From the NCBI GenBank assembly GCA_017871115.1, contig JAFCIZ010000001.1:7128001-7192000 (forward strand): a stretch of 64,000 nt of DNA, written 5' to 3'. The DNA comes from Cunninghamella blakesleeana. Taxonomy: Eukaryota > Mucoromycota > Mucoromycetes > Mucorales > Cunninghamellaceae. The translations under genes and the position numbers were made by a program. Shown here one piece after another: positions 49,901-60,605 of the stretch (its first letter is position 1; each line of letters starts with the position of its first letter). Under the pieces are notes generated by a model. It made no database searches, was not told the origin of the DNA, and saw only the letters and a program-made list of their open reading frames with translations.

Positions 49901-51603
49901 ATGGTTTACAACAAATACCGAATGTCAATCCAACTTGCAAACTTTTATTTTAACCGGATGTAAAAACATTACTTCGAACGATATATTTATATTATTAAAA
50001 GGTAAATGAAGGAAAAAAAATTATAAATGAATATAAATATAAAAATCACATTACTAATATTATTATTATTATTATTTTAACTTTTATTACATATGTATAG
50101 ATTTTTACCAGCTAAACTATTTATCCTTGAGCTCAACAAAAATTGGACAACAGACTTGTATGAATTTAAAACCATTGGCAAATGCATTAAAAGTATTAGA
50201 TGTTAGTCATACGGATATTACTGATAATGATTTAATTCAACTTATTGGGGGCTTTAATCAATTAAAAGAATTAAAACTGGGCGGCTGCTATTTACTTTCT
50301 ATTAAAGGCTTGGCCCAGTTTGCTAGAGGTAAGTTTAGAAATAAGATAATTAAATTTAGAAAAAAATCAAGGGTACTTCGTGTGTGAATATTGGATTATA
50401 ACCATTTTTATTTGTTTTATATATTTATATTTGTTTCTATTATTTAGGTTTAACTAATCTTGAATCTATTGATCTTCCAAATCGTGAACATGAAATCAAT
50501 GGACTTTTGGCTCGATTAAAAGGCAATAATAATAATAATAATAATAATAATTCTTTTTTTTTTCTACAAACTATATATATTCATTTACTTTTTATTATTA
50601 TTATCATCCTAAACAGACCTTCCATTAAAATATTTGGATTTAACTGGGTTTCTAAATGTGGATGATGAGGGTGCTAAGCATATATCTCAAATGGTACACT
50701 TGAAGTATTTAAACTTGAGCAGGACTAAAGTAACTGATGAAGGAATGCACTTTTTAAAAGGTAAATTTTACAATGATGATGATGATGATGATCGAAAAAA
50801 TAAATATATAAATAAAAATGAATAAAATATCAATGGACTGATTATATCTCTTCATATGCATATGTATGCGTACACATTTACACATTTAGATTTAAATCAG
50901 CTTGAAGAACTTTACCTTGATAGTACAAATATAACTGATCATGGTTTAATACATTTAAGTGGTAAAAAAGAAAAAAAAAGAAAAAGAAAAACATATATAT
51001 TTTATATAAATAAAAATAAAAAATGATATAGATATAAATATCTAATAGTAATATTTTTTTATATTCATATATATATTTATATTATAGGACTAAGTAAGCT
51101 AAGCACGTTGTCGCTTAGTAGGACAGGTATTACTAATGAAGGTTTAATCTTGATGGGTAATGTGGAACATACAAGCTTTGCTCCAAGATTGCTGACATTA
51201 AACCTTGGCCACTGTAAAGGAATTTCTAATCAAGGAATCAAAGCCATTTCAAGTAAGATAAACATCTTTTTAATAAATATAAGGATAAAAGGGAAATAAA
51301 AATTTCTTTAACTCAATTTTTATTATTTTTATTATATTATTATTTTTAATAGATATGATTAATATAACAAATCTTAATTTAGATCATACAAAGGTTAATT
51401 TTCAATGTCTTCATTATTTGAAAGGTAAAGATATAAAAAAAGGCAATAAAAACATGATTTTTTTTGTTGGATTTAAAAAAAAAAATTATTTGTTTACTCA
51501 CTTTATTATTATTTTATTTTGGATAGATTTGGAAAAGTTAAACCCTGTTCGATTATTAGGAATTAATCATCAAGAAGAAGATATTGAAATGGATATAGCT
51601 TAG
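46939..51603 (+). CDS. UBA-UBX-leucine-rich-repeat fusion protein (predicted Cdc48/p97 adaptor)
   Basis: Nineteen exons: 46939-47048, 47161-47224, 47330-47818, 47913-48053, 48159-48216, 48321-48511, 48633-48837, 48914-49111, 49227-49374, 49442-49584, 49686-49757, 49840-50001, 50101-50328, 50448-50522, 50617-50760, 50890-50961, 51088-51252, 51353-51424, 51527-51603. Every junction keeps phase, giving 937 aa. UBA domain, residues 1-40 (LLNLGFEFQKCIEAL). A charged coiled coil (EARKKILDSIKCDKLEKQQK) resembles UBXN1/SAKS1. UBX domain, about 222-305, with the p97-binding FPRR loop (AFPRRTF) and LEAGFVPNVSLNV. An acidic linker follows. From about 535, eleven or more AMN1-like LRRs (LKYLNLSRTKVTDEGMHFL type) run to the end. 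The intron after exon 14 uses a GC donor. An upstream in-frame ATG at 46,849 adds a hydrophobic leader unlike a UBA protein; 46,939 is preferred. Function is inferred. Confidence 0.85.
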
Positions 51604-51866
51604 GAGAAATAAAGTGATATAAATAATAATATACCTTTTGGCAAATAAATAGATAATAAAATAGGAGGGGTAGATTTTGTTATTGTTTTATATTTTTATT
51701 TAACAAAATGATGTCTAAAAAAAATAGATAACGAAAAAAAAAAAAACAAACAGTAATTGGATGAATAAAAAAAATGCATTGTAAACATTTTTTTTTTTTG
51801 TTGGATAATATATATAAAATAATAATACTAATAATATACTAATAATAAGAATAAGAATAAGAATAA

Positions 51867-51897
<31 letters not shown>

Positions 51898-52209
51898 TAA
51901 ATGGATAAATATATAATAAAAAGAATATAGAAATAGATTAAAAATATAGATATAATATATATAAATATAAATATAAATATTAAACATTCTTATTTGATTG
52001 ATTTTTTCTTTTTTTTTTTTTATTATTTAATGATGATGATTATTATAATTATCCTTTTTTTTTTATTTTTACTTTACTTTTCGATATGAAGGAGAATGAG
52101 CTATATGGAATGATGATGAAAAAAAAATAAGTAAAGTAAAAATGGAAAAAAATGAAAATAATAAAGGATTAAAAACAATAATAGTAAAAGTGGGGAGAGG
52201 TGTCATCAT
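51604..52209. other. convergent intergenic region
   Basis: AT-rich DNA with an AAT-triplet run near 51,870-51,897, holding the 3' ends of both flanking genes. No coding frame recognised. Confidence 0.6.
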
Positions 52210-52629
52210 TTAATAACGATAATTATGAGCAGGAGGTTGCTGCTGCTGATGATGATATTGATCATATTTATAACCATCCATCATAGGAGGAGGATGAGAA
52301 GGTTGAGGGTTATAAGGTTGTTGCATTTGATTTAACATTTGTAATTGTTGTTCATTTTCTCTAGCTAAACGTTTACGCATGCCTTTAACACTACGAACAA
52401 TATAATATAAGATAATACCAAGTAAAACCAAGACGATCACAATAATAATCACATAATTATGATTCTTTTGAATCCAACTTTGTTCATGTTGTTGAGGTTC
52501 ATTTGCATTACCATTAAATCCATTGGGTGAAGGCATGGAGGAAAAAGTATCTTCGGATTGTGCAAAAGCTGTATTTATTAATCCAATGATGAATAATAAG
52601 AAAATGGATATTAAACTATGTTGGAACAT
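52210..52629 (-). CDS. Small type I membrane protein with signal peptide
   Basis: Single exon, 139 aa. A signal peptide (ISIFLLFIIGLINTAFA, cleavage likely after residue 23) is followed by about 30 polar residues outside. One membrane span (YVIIIVIVLVLLGIILYYIV) and a basic stop-transfer patch (RKRLAR) come next. The cytosolic tail is rich in Gln, Pro, His and Tyr (QQQQPPAHNYRY). Similar small single-pass proteins with Pro/Gln tails are common in fungal secretory membranes; I do not recognise a named family. Confidence 0.75.
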   Translation of the reverse strand: MFQHSLISIFLLFIIGLINTAFAQSEDTFSSMPSPNGFNGNANEPQQHEQSWIQKNHNYVIIIVIVLVLLGIILYYIVRSVKGMRKRLARENEQQLQMLNQMQQPYNPQPSHPPPMMDGYKYDQYHHQQQQPPAHNYRY

Positions 52630-52819
52630 TTTGATTTTTTATAATATATATAATTGTATGTATGTATTAATATTAAAAATAAAAAATAAAAATTGTTGTA
52701 TATTGTTGATATTGTTATTATTGTATTTCTTTTCCAAAAGAAAATAAATAAAAAAAAGAATGTGTGTGGTGTGGTGTGGATAAGTGTTGTTACTTATATT
52801 ATGATTGCTGTCTTTGTTT

Positions 52820-52850
<31 letters not shown>

Positions 52851-53492
52851 TATTACTATATAATTAATATTTAATGGATAATATATTATATATTACAATA
52901 ATAAAAAAGAATAAATATTAAAAAAGTAAAAAAAAAAAAATAGGATATTATAAAGAGTAAAAAGTGAGCAACGAATGGAATGGGGTTAATTAAGAATACG
53001 CGATTAAATAAATATTATAATAATTATAGAAAATAAAAGGAAAGGATGGGAAGAAATGAAGTACTAATAAAAATATTAGACTTGATAGGTTTTAGACTAA
53101 TTTGAAAGGAGAAAAGAAAAAGGAGGAAATTAAAAATATTAAAAAAAAAAAGAGAGAAAGAAAGAGAAAAAAAAAAGAGGAGGGACCTTTTTTTTTTTTT
53201 TCACTATCAACCAAAAAAAAAAAGAGGCTGTTCCGCTTGTGGGTTTCCCATACTTGGTCATTGATTGGTTAATATTTATAAATCAATTATTTATTTATTA
53301 TTATAGTACTTAAAAAATCCTCATCAGTATAAATACCTATTAATAAAATACATATACCTTTTTTTTTATTATTTATTATTTTACACACACATACACACAT
53401 ACACACATACTTTGTAAAAACATAACCATATATTTTTTTTCTTTTTTTTTTTTTATTTAATCTAATATAACGATATATTAATACGTACATAA
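52630..53492. other. intergenic, A-rich
   Basis: Promoter side of the small membrane protein (minus) and 3' side of the sugar kinase (minus). A GTGTGGT repeat (52,760-52,780) and A/G-rich DNA (52,900-53,200) are seen; a CA-rich stretch lies near 53,385-53,410. No gene recognised. Confidence 0.5.
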
Positions 53493-55042
53493 TTATTTTT
53501 TATACAACATCCATTGGTGTTCTACTTCTTCTAAGTCAGGTACAGATACCATCGACCCATCACGTTGTACTGAAATAGAGGCTGCAAAATTGGCTTGCTC
53601 TAATGCTTGCTGTGCTCTTATAAAATAATCTTCCTTTTCATTTTTTATAAATGTTGCTAAAAAGTATCCCTAATAGAAATATATAAAATTATATATATAT
53701 CACTTTAGTGATGAAATCATTTTTTTTTTTTGTTTTTTGTTTTTGTATTTTTTAAAAAAAATTTGTCCATATATGGTATGATAATTTAAGAAATGAGAAC
53801 CCTTAACTCCGCCATTTTTAGATGCTTTTTTTTATAATGATGTTATTATCTTTTTAATTAATATATATATATATATATATATATTTATAATAAATATCTA
53901 CTTACAACAAAAGTGTCCCCAGCAGCAGTTGTATCTTTTACATTGACTTTAATACTTGGAACAGTAAAATCACGTATTATACCATTTGATCTAAATTTAG
54001 CTACAACACCATCACCACCTAAGGTAACTACCAATCCTTCCATATGTTCAAAATGCTGAAAGAGTGCAGATGCAAGTTCTAGGCCATATAATTTTTCTTG
54101 ATTATTACGATTTTGATCACCGCAGCTACTACTTAATTCATGATATAAATCTTCGGCCTCATGTTCGTTAACAATTAAGATATTAATTTTATCAAATGGG
54201 AAATCATTTAAAATACCCTTGGTTAATGGTGCGGGATTAAATATAATTGATAAACCTAATAAAATTAAATAAAATAAATAAATAAATAATAAAAATATAA
54301 TATATAAATAAATATAAATTATTCATATTAAGAAATCATCTATTTCATTTATTTTTAGATGAATATGTACCTTTTTCAGCAGCTAATCGCATAATATCCC
54401 CACCATTACTAATTTCATTTTGTTGAATAATCCAGTCACCAGGTTGAAATTGATCAATGACTTTTTTCGCATCTTCACCTACATAAGTACCATTTGTTCC
54501 TAAAATAAAAATAAAAATAATGAATGATTTATCCCAGTAAATAAAAACAAAATATCGAAAGATTTTTTCTCTTTTATTTATATTTACCTGGGAAAAGAAC
54601 TATACAATTATCACCTGTTTCTTTACTAACTTGAATAAGTGCACGGCCATTTCTCTATAACATATATATATATATGGTTGGTATTTTAGTTTTATTCTAT
54701 TGTCCCTTTATTTATTTATAATTAATTTTTTATTAGTTGATTACCTCATCTTGAGCAATTTCTGTAAATGACATATTTACACCATAATCCTTCATTTTAT
54801 CACGAGCCTATGAAATAGGTATGTATATATATCATCAGTATGATCTTCTCCTATTTATTCTATTTTTTTTTTTTTTTCATTAGTCATTCTATTCAATTTT
54901 TAATATATATATATATATATGTCTAATTTTATATGATTGTTTTACCCAAATAGCGTCTGACCCCATTCTACCTGCATGAAAAACTTGACATCCTGCCTAA
55001 AAAAATAAGAAAAAAGAAGTGTAAGAGTAAGTCGATAATAAG

Positions 55043-55077
<35 letters not shown>

Positions 55078-55377
55078 GATTTTTCTTATATATATGAACA
55101 AATAATAATACCTTTGCCAAAGCTACTGATTGATTAGCACCTAGATATATATTATTATAGTTAGAAAATATAAAATAAAAACAATAGCTTTAGTAAAATA
55201 AAATACAACGCGAACGTGTCGTTAGTTTTATTTTATTTTTTATTTTTTATCATTACCCTTGCCACCACAACGAACATAATAGTCTGTAGAAGATAATGTT
55301 TCACCCGATTTACAAATGTGAGGAACCATAAAGAATTCATCTATATTAGTTGATCCATAGTTTAATATTCTAACCAT
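53493..55377 (-). CDS. PfkB-family carbohydrate kinase, ribokinase-like
   Basis: Predicted to phosphorylate a sugar or nucleoside with ATP. Eight exons (minus): 55257-55377, 55112-55140, 54946-54996, 54745-54807, 54588-54654, 54371-54499, 53906-54255, 53493-53669; 328 aa, normal for ribokinases. The N terminus has YGSTNIDEFF and GETLSS; the first PfkB signature is CGGKGANQSVALAKAG near residue 40. The second signature, near 270, is KDTTAAGDTFVGYF, where the Asp of AAGD is the catalytic base and the preceding Gly/Ala form the anion hole. LIVNEHEAEDL is the conserved N-x-x-E region. All catalytic residues are present. Ribose is the likeliest substrate, not proven. Confidence 0.9.
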
Positions 55378-55818
55378 TGTTTATTTTAATTTACGTATTT
55401 TATATATAAAGGAAAAGAAGGGAGAAAAAGGAAAAAAAAAATATTTTTTTCAAACTAAAAAAACTCTAAATTAAAATCCCGCCGTATATTTTGTATTATA
55501 AAAAAATGAGACGTATATCTTTACATTTTAAAAAATATATTGCTTAAAAAAAGAAAGCTTATAAAATAACACTGTTTAAATATTTAAAAAACCCTTAAAG
55601 GAATACATTTTTCAAGGATTAAATAAATTAATAAAATGTTTACACTTACTATCTATCTCTATATTTTTTAAAAAAAAGAAAACATACATAAATTAAATTC
55701 ATTTTTTAGAAGAGAAACAAAAAAAAAAGCATATATAAATCCTATTTTTGATTATCCTTTTTTTTCAATTCAATTTATTTTTCTTTCATCCTTTCTTGAT
55801 CTTTTATAAAAAAAAAAA
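55378..55818. other. divergent promoter region, kinase / hydrophobin 1
   Basis: AT-rich DNA between the sugar-kinase start (minus) and the first hydrophobin (plus). A TATA box for the latter is at 55,732. Nothing else recognised. Confidence 0.55.
55732..55739 (+). promoter_or_regulatory. TATA box of hydrophobin 1
   Basis: TATATAAA, 87 bp before the ATG at 55,819; the same motif class at a similar distance precedes all four hydrophobins. Confidence 0.5.
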
Positions 55819-56304
55819 ATGAAATTAGAAATTTTATCAAGTATTCTTTTAGGAGCCACTTACTGTTTGGCTCAAACAGGACAGTGTACAACTGGATCTC
55901 TAGTATGTTGCGAAAAATTAAAAGATACGGGAGCCATGACAAAACCTTTGGCCATGCTGGTGAAACAAGCTGGAATAGATGTTGGTGGTATTGACCAAAG
56001 CAAAAAAACCGGCGTGAAGTGTAAACCTGATACAGCTAACTGTGCTGTTTCAAGATTAGCTTGCTGTTCATTTACCGTGAATGGGGACCTCGCTTTTAAT
56101 TGTGGTCTTCCTAATTACATCGACCAAACTGCTACAGGTTCTACTCAAGAAAGTACTAGTGATGGTGAAGATTTCCCTACTACTGGTGGTAATGGTGGTG
56201 TACAAGCCATTAGTGGATTACCTGCTCCTGCTGGATTACCCGGATTATCTAGATTACCTGTTGCTGGGGGATCACCTTTAGGCGGCTTTCCTTTACGTCG
56301 CTAA
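55819..56304 (+). CDS. Divergent hydrophobin with long C-terminal tail
   Basis: Secreted, 161 aa, intronless. A signal peptide (residues 1-18, ILSSILLGATYCLA) precedes eight cysteines at 23, 30-31, 68, 75, 82-83 and 95: C-x6-CC-x36-C-x6-C-x6-CC-x11-C. This is the hydrophobin order, although the C4-C5 gap of 6 is shorter than usual for class I. Beyond the last cysteine there is an unusual 66-residue extension, first Thr/Ser/Asp-rich, then Gly/Leu/Pro-rich (GLPAPAGLPGLSRLP) and ending in RR. Such proteins assemble at air-water interfaces to coat aerial hyphae or spores. Whether the tail alters assembly or anchors the protein in the wall is unknown. Confidence 0.82.
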   Translation: MKLEILSSILLGATYCLAQTGQCTTGSLVCCEKLKDTGAMTKPLAMLVKQAGIDVGGIDQSKKTGVKCKPDTANCAVSRLACCSFTVNGDLAFNCGLPNYIDQTATGSTQESTSDGEDFPTTGGNGGVQAISGLPAPAGLPGLSRLPVAGGSPLGGFPLRR

Positions 56305-57234
56305 TATTATTCTTTTAAAAAAATTTTAATAATAATTAGTATGTTGATCTTTATACAAATAGATAATATAATACCCTCTCTTTTTTTTATTAGCATGATT
56401 ACTTTTTTAAGATAATAAATAAACCAAATTACTTTTTTTAGAATGAACCAAACATATCTGTTTATTATTTACTATTATTATTTGATAGATAATCCTTTAG
56501 TAATTATAGTGAATTATTTAAATGGAGGAATTTAAAAAAAAAAAAAAAAATTAGACAAATATGTCGCTTGTATTATTACGATTATTATTATTATTTATTT
56601 TAACTTGAAAAAATATTAAAATTAAATATATGGGGCTGGACTTAAAGAAATGTAAAAAAAAAAAAAAGAGAGAGAATAATGGCATTGGAATGCATAATTG
56701 GCATAAAAAAAATGCGGGGTAAAAATAAAACAAAATTAAAGTCAAATTTATCTATTGTGTGGGGTAAAAAAATAAAATAAAAAACACGTATCTTAGATAC
56801 ATCGTTGATCTCGATCGTTAAACTATCACATCTTTATTTCTTTATTATTTATTTACTTTTAGAAATAATAAATAAATAAATATATAATGGCATAAAAAAT
56901 ACTCACAATTATTAAAAAAAAACGAGTAAAATATTTTCAAATAATAGTTTTTTTTTTTTTTTTCATAAAGGAAAAAAAAAAAAATAATTTAAAATGGGGC
57001 TACCCACCACTAATTATGAAAACCATTGTTAATAAAAAAAATTTCTTTTATTCGTTAATTATATGAGCACTAGGGTAATAATATCTTTCCGTTCAAATTA
57101 CAATTGTCAAGTAAAAAGAAATGAACTGAAAAAAAAAAAAAAAAAAAGAGTATAAAATAGGATTCCATCGATCGTTTTTCGTTTTTTTTTCATTATCTTT
57201 CTATTCAATAATATAATAGATTAATTAATTCAAT
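56305..57234. other. intergenic between hydrophobins 1 and 2
   Basis: AT-rich. The 10-mer GGGGTAAAAA occurs at 56,716 and 56,761, 45 bp apart. A GGGGCTACCC string lies near 56,996. These G-runs stand out in AT-rich DNA and may be regulatory. Confidence 0.45.
57151..57158 (+). promoter_or_regulatory. TATA box of hydrophobin 2
   Basis: TATAAAAT, 84 bp before the ATG at 57,235, just after a poly-A run. Confidence 0.55.
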
Positions 57235-57579
57235 ATGAAGTTTGCTACTCTTACTGCTGTTGCCTTTGGTGCTGTATCTTGTTATGCCGGTGCTATTACA
57301 AGAGATATTGGTAATCAATGTAATACTGGTACCATCCAGTGCTGTAATCAACTCAAGCAATACAATGACTTGGATTTGAATATCTTTAGCTCCGTTGCTA
57401 ACATTTTTGGTGGCAGTATTGAAGATGTCTTTAGAGGTCAATTCGGTGTTGACTGTACTTCCGTTAGTGTTGCTGGTGGTAGTGGTCAAAACTGTAACAC
57501 TCAACCTGTCTGTTGTAGCCAAGTTCAACAAAATACTCTCGTTGGTATTAACTGTACCCCTATCAACGTCAATGGTTAA
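57235..57579 (+). CDS. Class I hydrophobin
   Basis: Secreted surface protein, 114 aa, intronless. A signal peptide (residues 1-19) precedes eight cysteines at 29, 36-37, 74, 87, 93-94 and 107: C-x6-CC-x36-C-x12-C-x5-CC-x12-C. This is the class I spacing. CNTGTIQCCN, SVAGGSGQNC, QPVCC and CTPINV are the strings seen in basidiomycete-type class I hydrophobins. The codon choice is richer in C-ending codons than in neighbouring genes, as expected for high expression. Nearest relative in the window is the gene at 62,688, with near-identical final 115 bp. Family call is firm; role on spores or aerial hyphae is inferred. Confidence 0.93.
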   Translation: MKFATLTAVAFGAVSCYAGAITRDIGNQCNTGTIQCCNQLKQYNDLDLNIFSSVANIFGGSIEDVFRGQFGVDCTSVSVAGGSGQNCNTQPVCCSQVQQNTLVGINCTPINVNG

Positions 57580-59162
57580 AGATTCTTTTTTTATAACCAG
57601 TTATTACTGATATATTTTTTAAAAAAAATACCAACTATAATATTCTTCTTATAATACTTTTTTAATACCTACCTTTTTAATATCTTTTATTCTCGCTTTT
57701 TTTTTAAAACCAAAAAAACAATGTTATTTTTGGTTTTGTTATAAAATATAATCTCCTTAATAAAGAAAAATCAGTTTGATATTTTCAATTATCATAATCT
57801 TTTTACTTTAATATTATTATATAGAGTGAAAAAAGTGAGTGGCACTACTTATTTATTTATTTATATATTTATTTTCGCTCTATCTTCCTTTTTTATTTTT
57901 TCAAACGGATTATAGGTATTATACTAAAGGGTACTTTTTATGATAAATATTATATAACTTATATGTTTAAACTAACATAAATAGACCATCCGTCTTAGAA
58001 TTAATTTTTTTATATGTTCGCTTGTATTTATGTAACTTATATTTATTATACACTCGTTTATTCATTTCTATCGATCCCTTAATGACAATTTTTTATATTT
58101 AAAGGGCAACTTGCTACATGATTAGGATCCACACAAGGTTTTTATATTTAATACAATGGAAATAATATGATAAGCAATAGTTGTGGGCATTTTGACTACT
58201 TGAGCTATCAAACAGCAAATGGTTTTAAACAGAAAAGTGCAATCATAATAGCTCGAATTTCGAAGTCTAGCCTTGCAGCTCAATTAATTAGGTCTATCTT
58301 TTATTAAAAATTATTATTGAATAATGCCTATCGATATAGACTATTGGTGGATTTTTTGCTATTATATAATAGCAGCTATGCTTGAAGGTAACTAAATTCG
58401 GCCTGTTAGATTCGTTTGTGCATAGTCTGCAAAATTACATGAGTGAATGAAGAAGGGGAAATGATTATATTATTAGAGCACGATTTTTGTTTATTACTAA
58501 AAAAGATTAGTTTTTTTATTCAGGGCGATCAACTTTTTTTATTCGTGATGATTTGTTTTCCTCTATTCAAAATAGTACATTCTTTTTATTCAAGATGGTT
58601 CTATTTTTATTATTTAAAATGATTATAATTTTAAAAAAATGATGTCTGGCTCTTGCTATTCTTCTTTTTATAACTATTTATTCTTTTGATAATAGAGCAT
58701 GTCAATGTACTAATTCCCTACCTATATTTGACCACTAGATATATGTAATTGGCTTTAACAAGGTACAGTCGACATCAGGAATGTCATATTTTGTCATACA
58801 AGTGAATTTTTACAGTACTATTATTATTATACCCCTACCATAAGACTATATTAATAATAGTTGAATGCGGTGTAATGAGCCTCCAGATAGCTTATTTTTT
58901 ATAGTTATATATTGAATAAACTATATTTTCTTTTTTTTCTTTTTAATTTTTTTTAACGATGCAATCAAAAATATACTCTTTAATATAACACAGTTTTATT
59001 GAGTAAAAAAAATAATTGATTTTGTTTAAAAACAATAATTAATACAGTTGTATATATTATTGTAAAAATAACATTTTTTTTATTTTTAATGTTTTAATTC
59101 AATACGTAAGCGACCATTACGATTTTTTAATATAATTTTCACACTGAACGAGGGATGATCTA

Positions 59163-59199
<37 letters not shown>

Positions 59200-60260
59200 T
59201 ATATAAAATTATATAATTCATTTTAATCTTAAATCCTATATTTAGTATCCTATATGTTTTAAAAATTCCAGGGTAAACGTTATCAAAGGTGTTTAAAAAA
59301 AAGGGATACACACATATAAAATACAATGCAACCTCTTTAAACGGTACGTATATATATATATATATGTATGTATATATTATACATTATATTATTGTTAATT
59401 AGTTATTACTAAATTGATCAATATGATAATTACCAGCATCATCGTTAATATTAAAATGATGAACGAACAATATGAATGAAAAAAAAAGTTCATAAACCGA
59501 ATATTATCTAGGAATGGTAAAGGGGGGGAGAGATCATATAACCAAATAGAGTAAAAAAATCACACCCTATTCACCACGCACAGTCTTTTTTTGTTATGTT
59601 ATGCTTATGATTAACATTTTCTAAAACATTGATTAACTCCATAAAAAATATTTTTTTGAGCGGTTTACATATGGGTAAAATTTTAGTGCATATGATTACT
59701 ATTATTTTATAAATTTCATTGAGCCTATTGTTTTATGTTTTTGGTATATATTTCGTTACTGTATATATAATCGATTGTTTACATAAATAAAATTAAAAGA
59801 ATTTATACAATTAATATGCTACCAACGTAATACATACGTGTATATATATATATATATATATATAATTCATTATTATTAGTAATTTTTAGTTTCATTAAAA
59901 TCAGAAAACTTTTTTTCACAATATCATATTCTATGCGCTGGAAAAATATCTTTGGGGGTTAAAGGGGAGTGTATGGGAGTAAGTACTTATTCTTTTTTTT
60001 TTTTTTTTCATCTTCAATTCGCTCTCCCCTTAATCATTCTCTATCTTTTTTTTCATTTTGTAATAATAATATGATAATAATAAAAATGAAGGTATCATAT
60101 AATTACTTTGAACCTTAAAAAATAGAAGAATGTTCAAAAAAAAACATATAAAAGAAATACCATTACGCTGGTTTTCTTTTCTTTTTTATTATTATTACTC
60201 TATTATTATATTCTAATCTTTATATCAATCAATCAACTAACTAATCAATTTATTAAAAAA
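57580..60260. other. long intergenic region between hydrophobins 2 and 3
   Basis: About 2.7 kb, AT-rich. A slightly less AT-rich stretch (58,100-58,460) has no readable frame and might be a decayed element, but I could not identify one. An ATT-triplet run is at 59,165-59,200. G-runs (AGGGGGGGAG at 59,520; GGGGGTTAAAGGGGAG at 59,954) precede hydrophobin 3. Confidence 0.45.
60147..60154 (+). promoter_or_regulatory. TATA box of hydrophobin 3
   Basis: TATAAAAG, 114 bp before the ATG at 60,261. Confidence 0.5.
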
Positions 60261-60605
60261 ATGAAGTTTGCTACTCTTTCCGCTGTCGTTTTTGGTGCCG
60301 CCGTTTGTTTTGCAGGAGAACTTGAAAGATATGCTGCTCAACAATGTAATACTGGTCCTATTCAATGTTGTAACCAACTTAAAAATTACAATGAACTTGA
60401 TATTAAAGAACGTAACCAAGTGACTAATATTGTTGGCGGTGTGGTTGATAAATTACTTCATGGTCAATTTGGTATTGACTGTACTCCCGTTGGTGTTTTG
60501 GGAGGTGCTGGTAACAATTGTAATGCCCAACCCGTTTGTTGTGAAAAAGTTCAAACTAATGCTCTTATTGCTATCAGCTGTGTCCCTATCAACGTCAATC
60601 TTTAA
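60261..60605 (+). CDS. Class I hydrophobin
   Basis: Secreted, 114 aa, intronless. Signal peptide 1-19 (LSAVVFGAAVCFAG). Cysteines at 29, 36-37, 74, 87, 93-94 and 107, the same spacing as the gene at 57,235. The sequence between cysteines differs: KNYNELDIKERNQ is more charged than in the other two, and the C-terminal third shares no long identical DNA run with them. It ends in NVNL rather than NVNG. It is therefore an older paralogue than the 57,235/62,688 pair. Cell-surface coating is inferred from the family. Confidence 0.93.
   Translation: MKFATLSAVVFGAAVCFAGELERYAAQQCNTGPIQCCNQLKNYNELDIKERNQVTNIVGGVVDKLLHGQFGIDCTPVGVLGGAGNNCNAQPVCCEKVQTNALIAISCVPINVNL

Noticed and set aside
58100..58460. 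Possible decayed element between hydrophobins
   Set aside because: Composition is slightly less AT-rich, but no motif of a transposase, reverse transcriptase or other family could be read in any frame.
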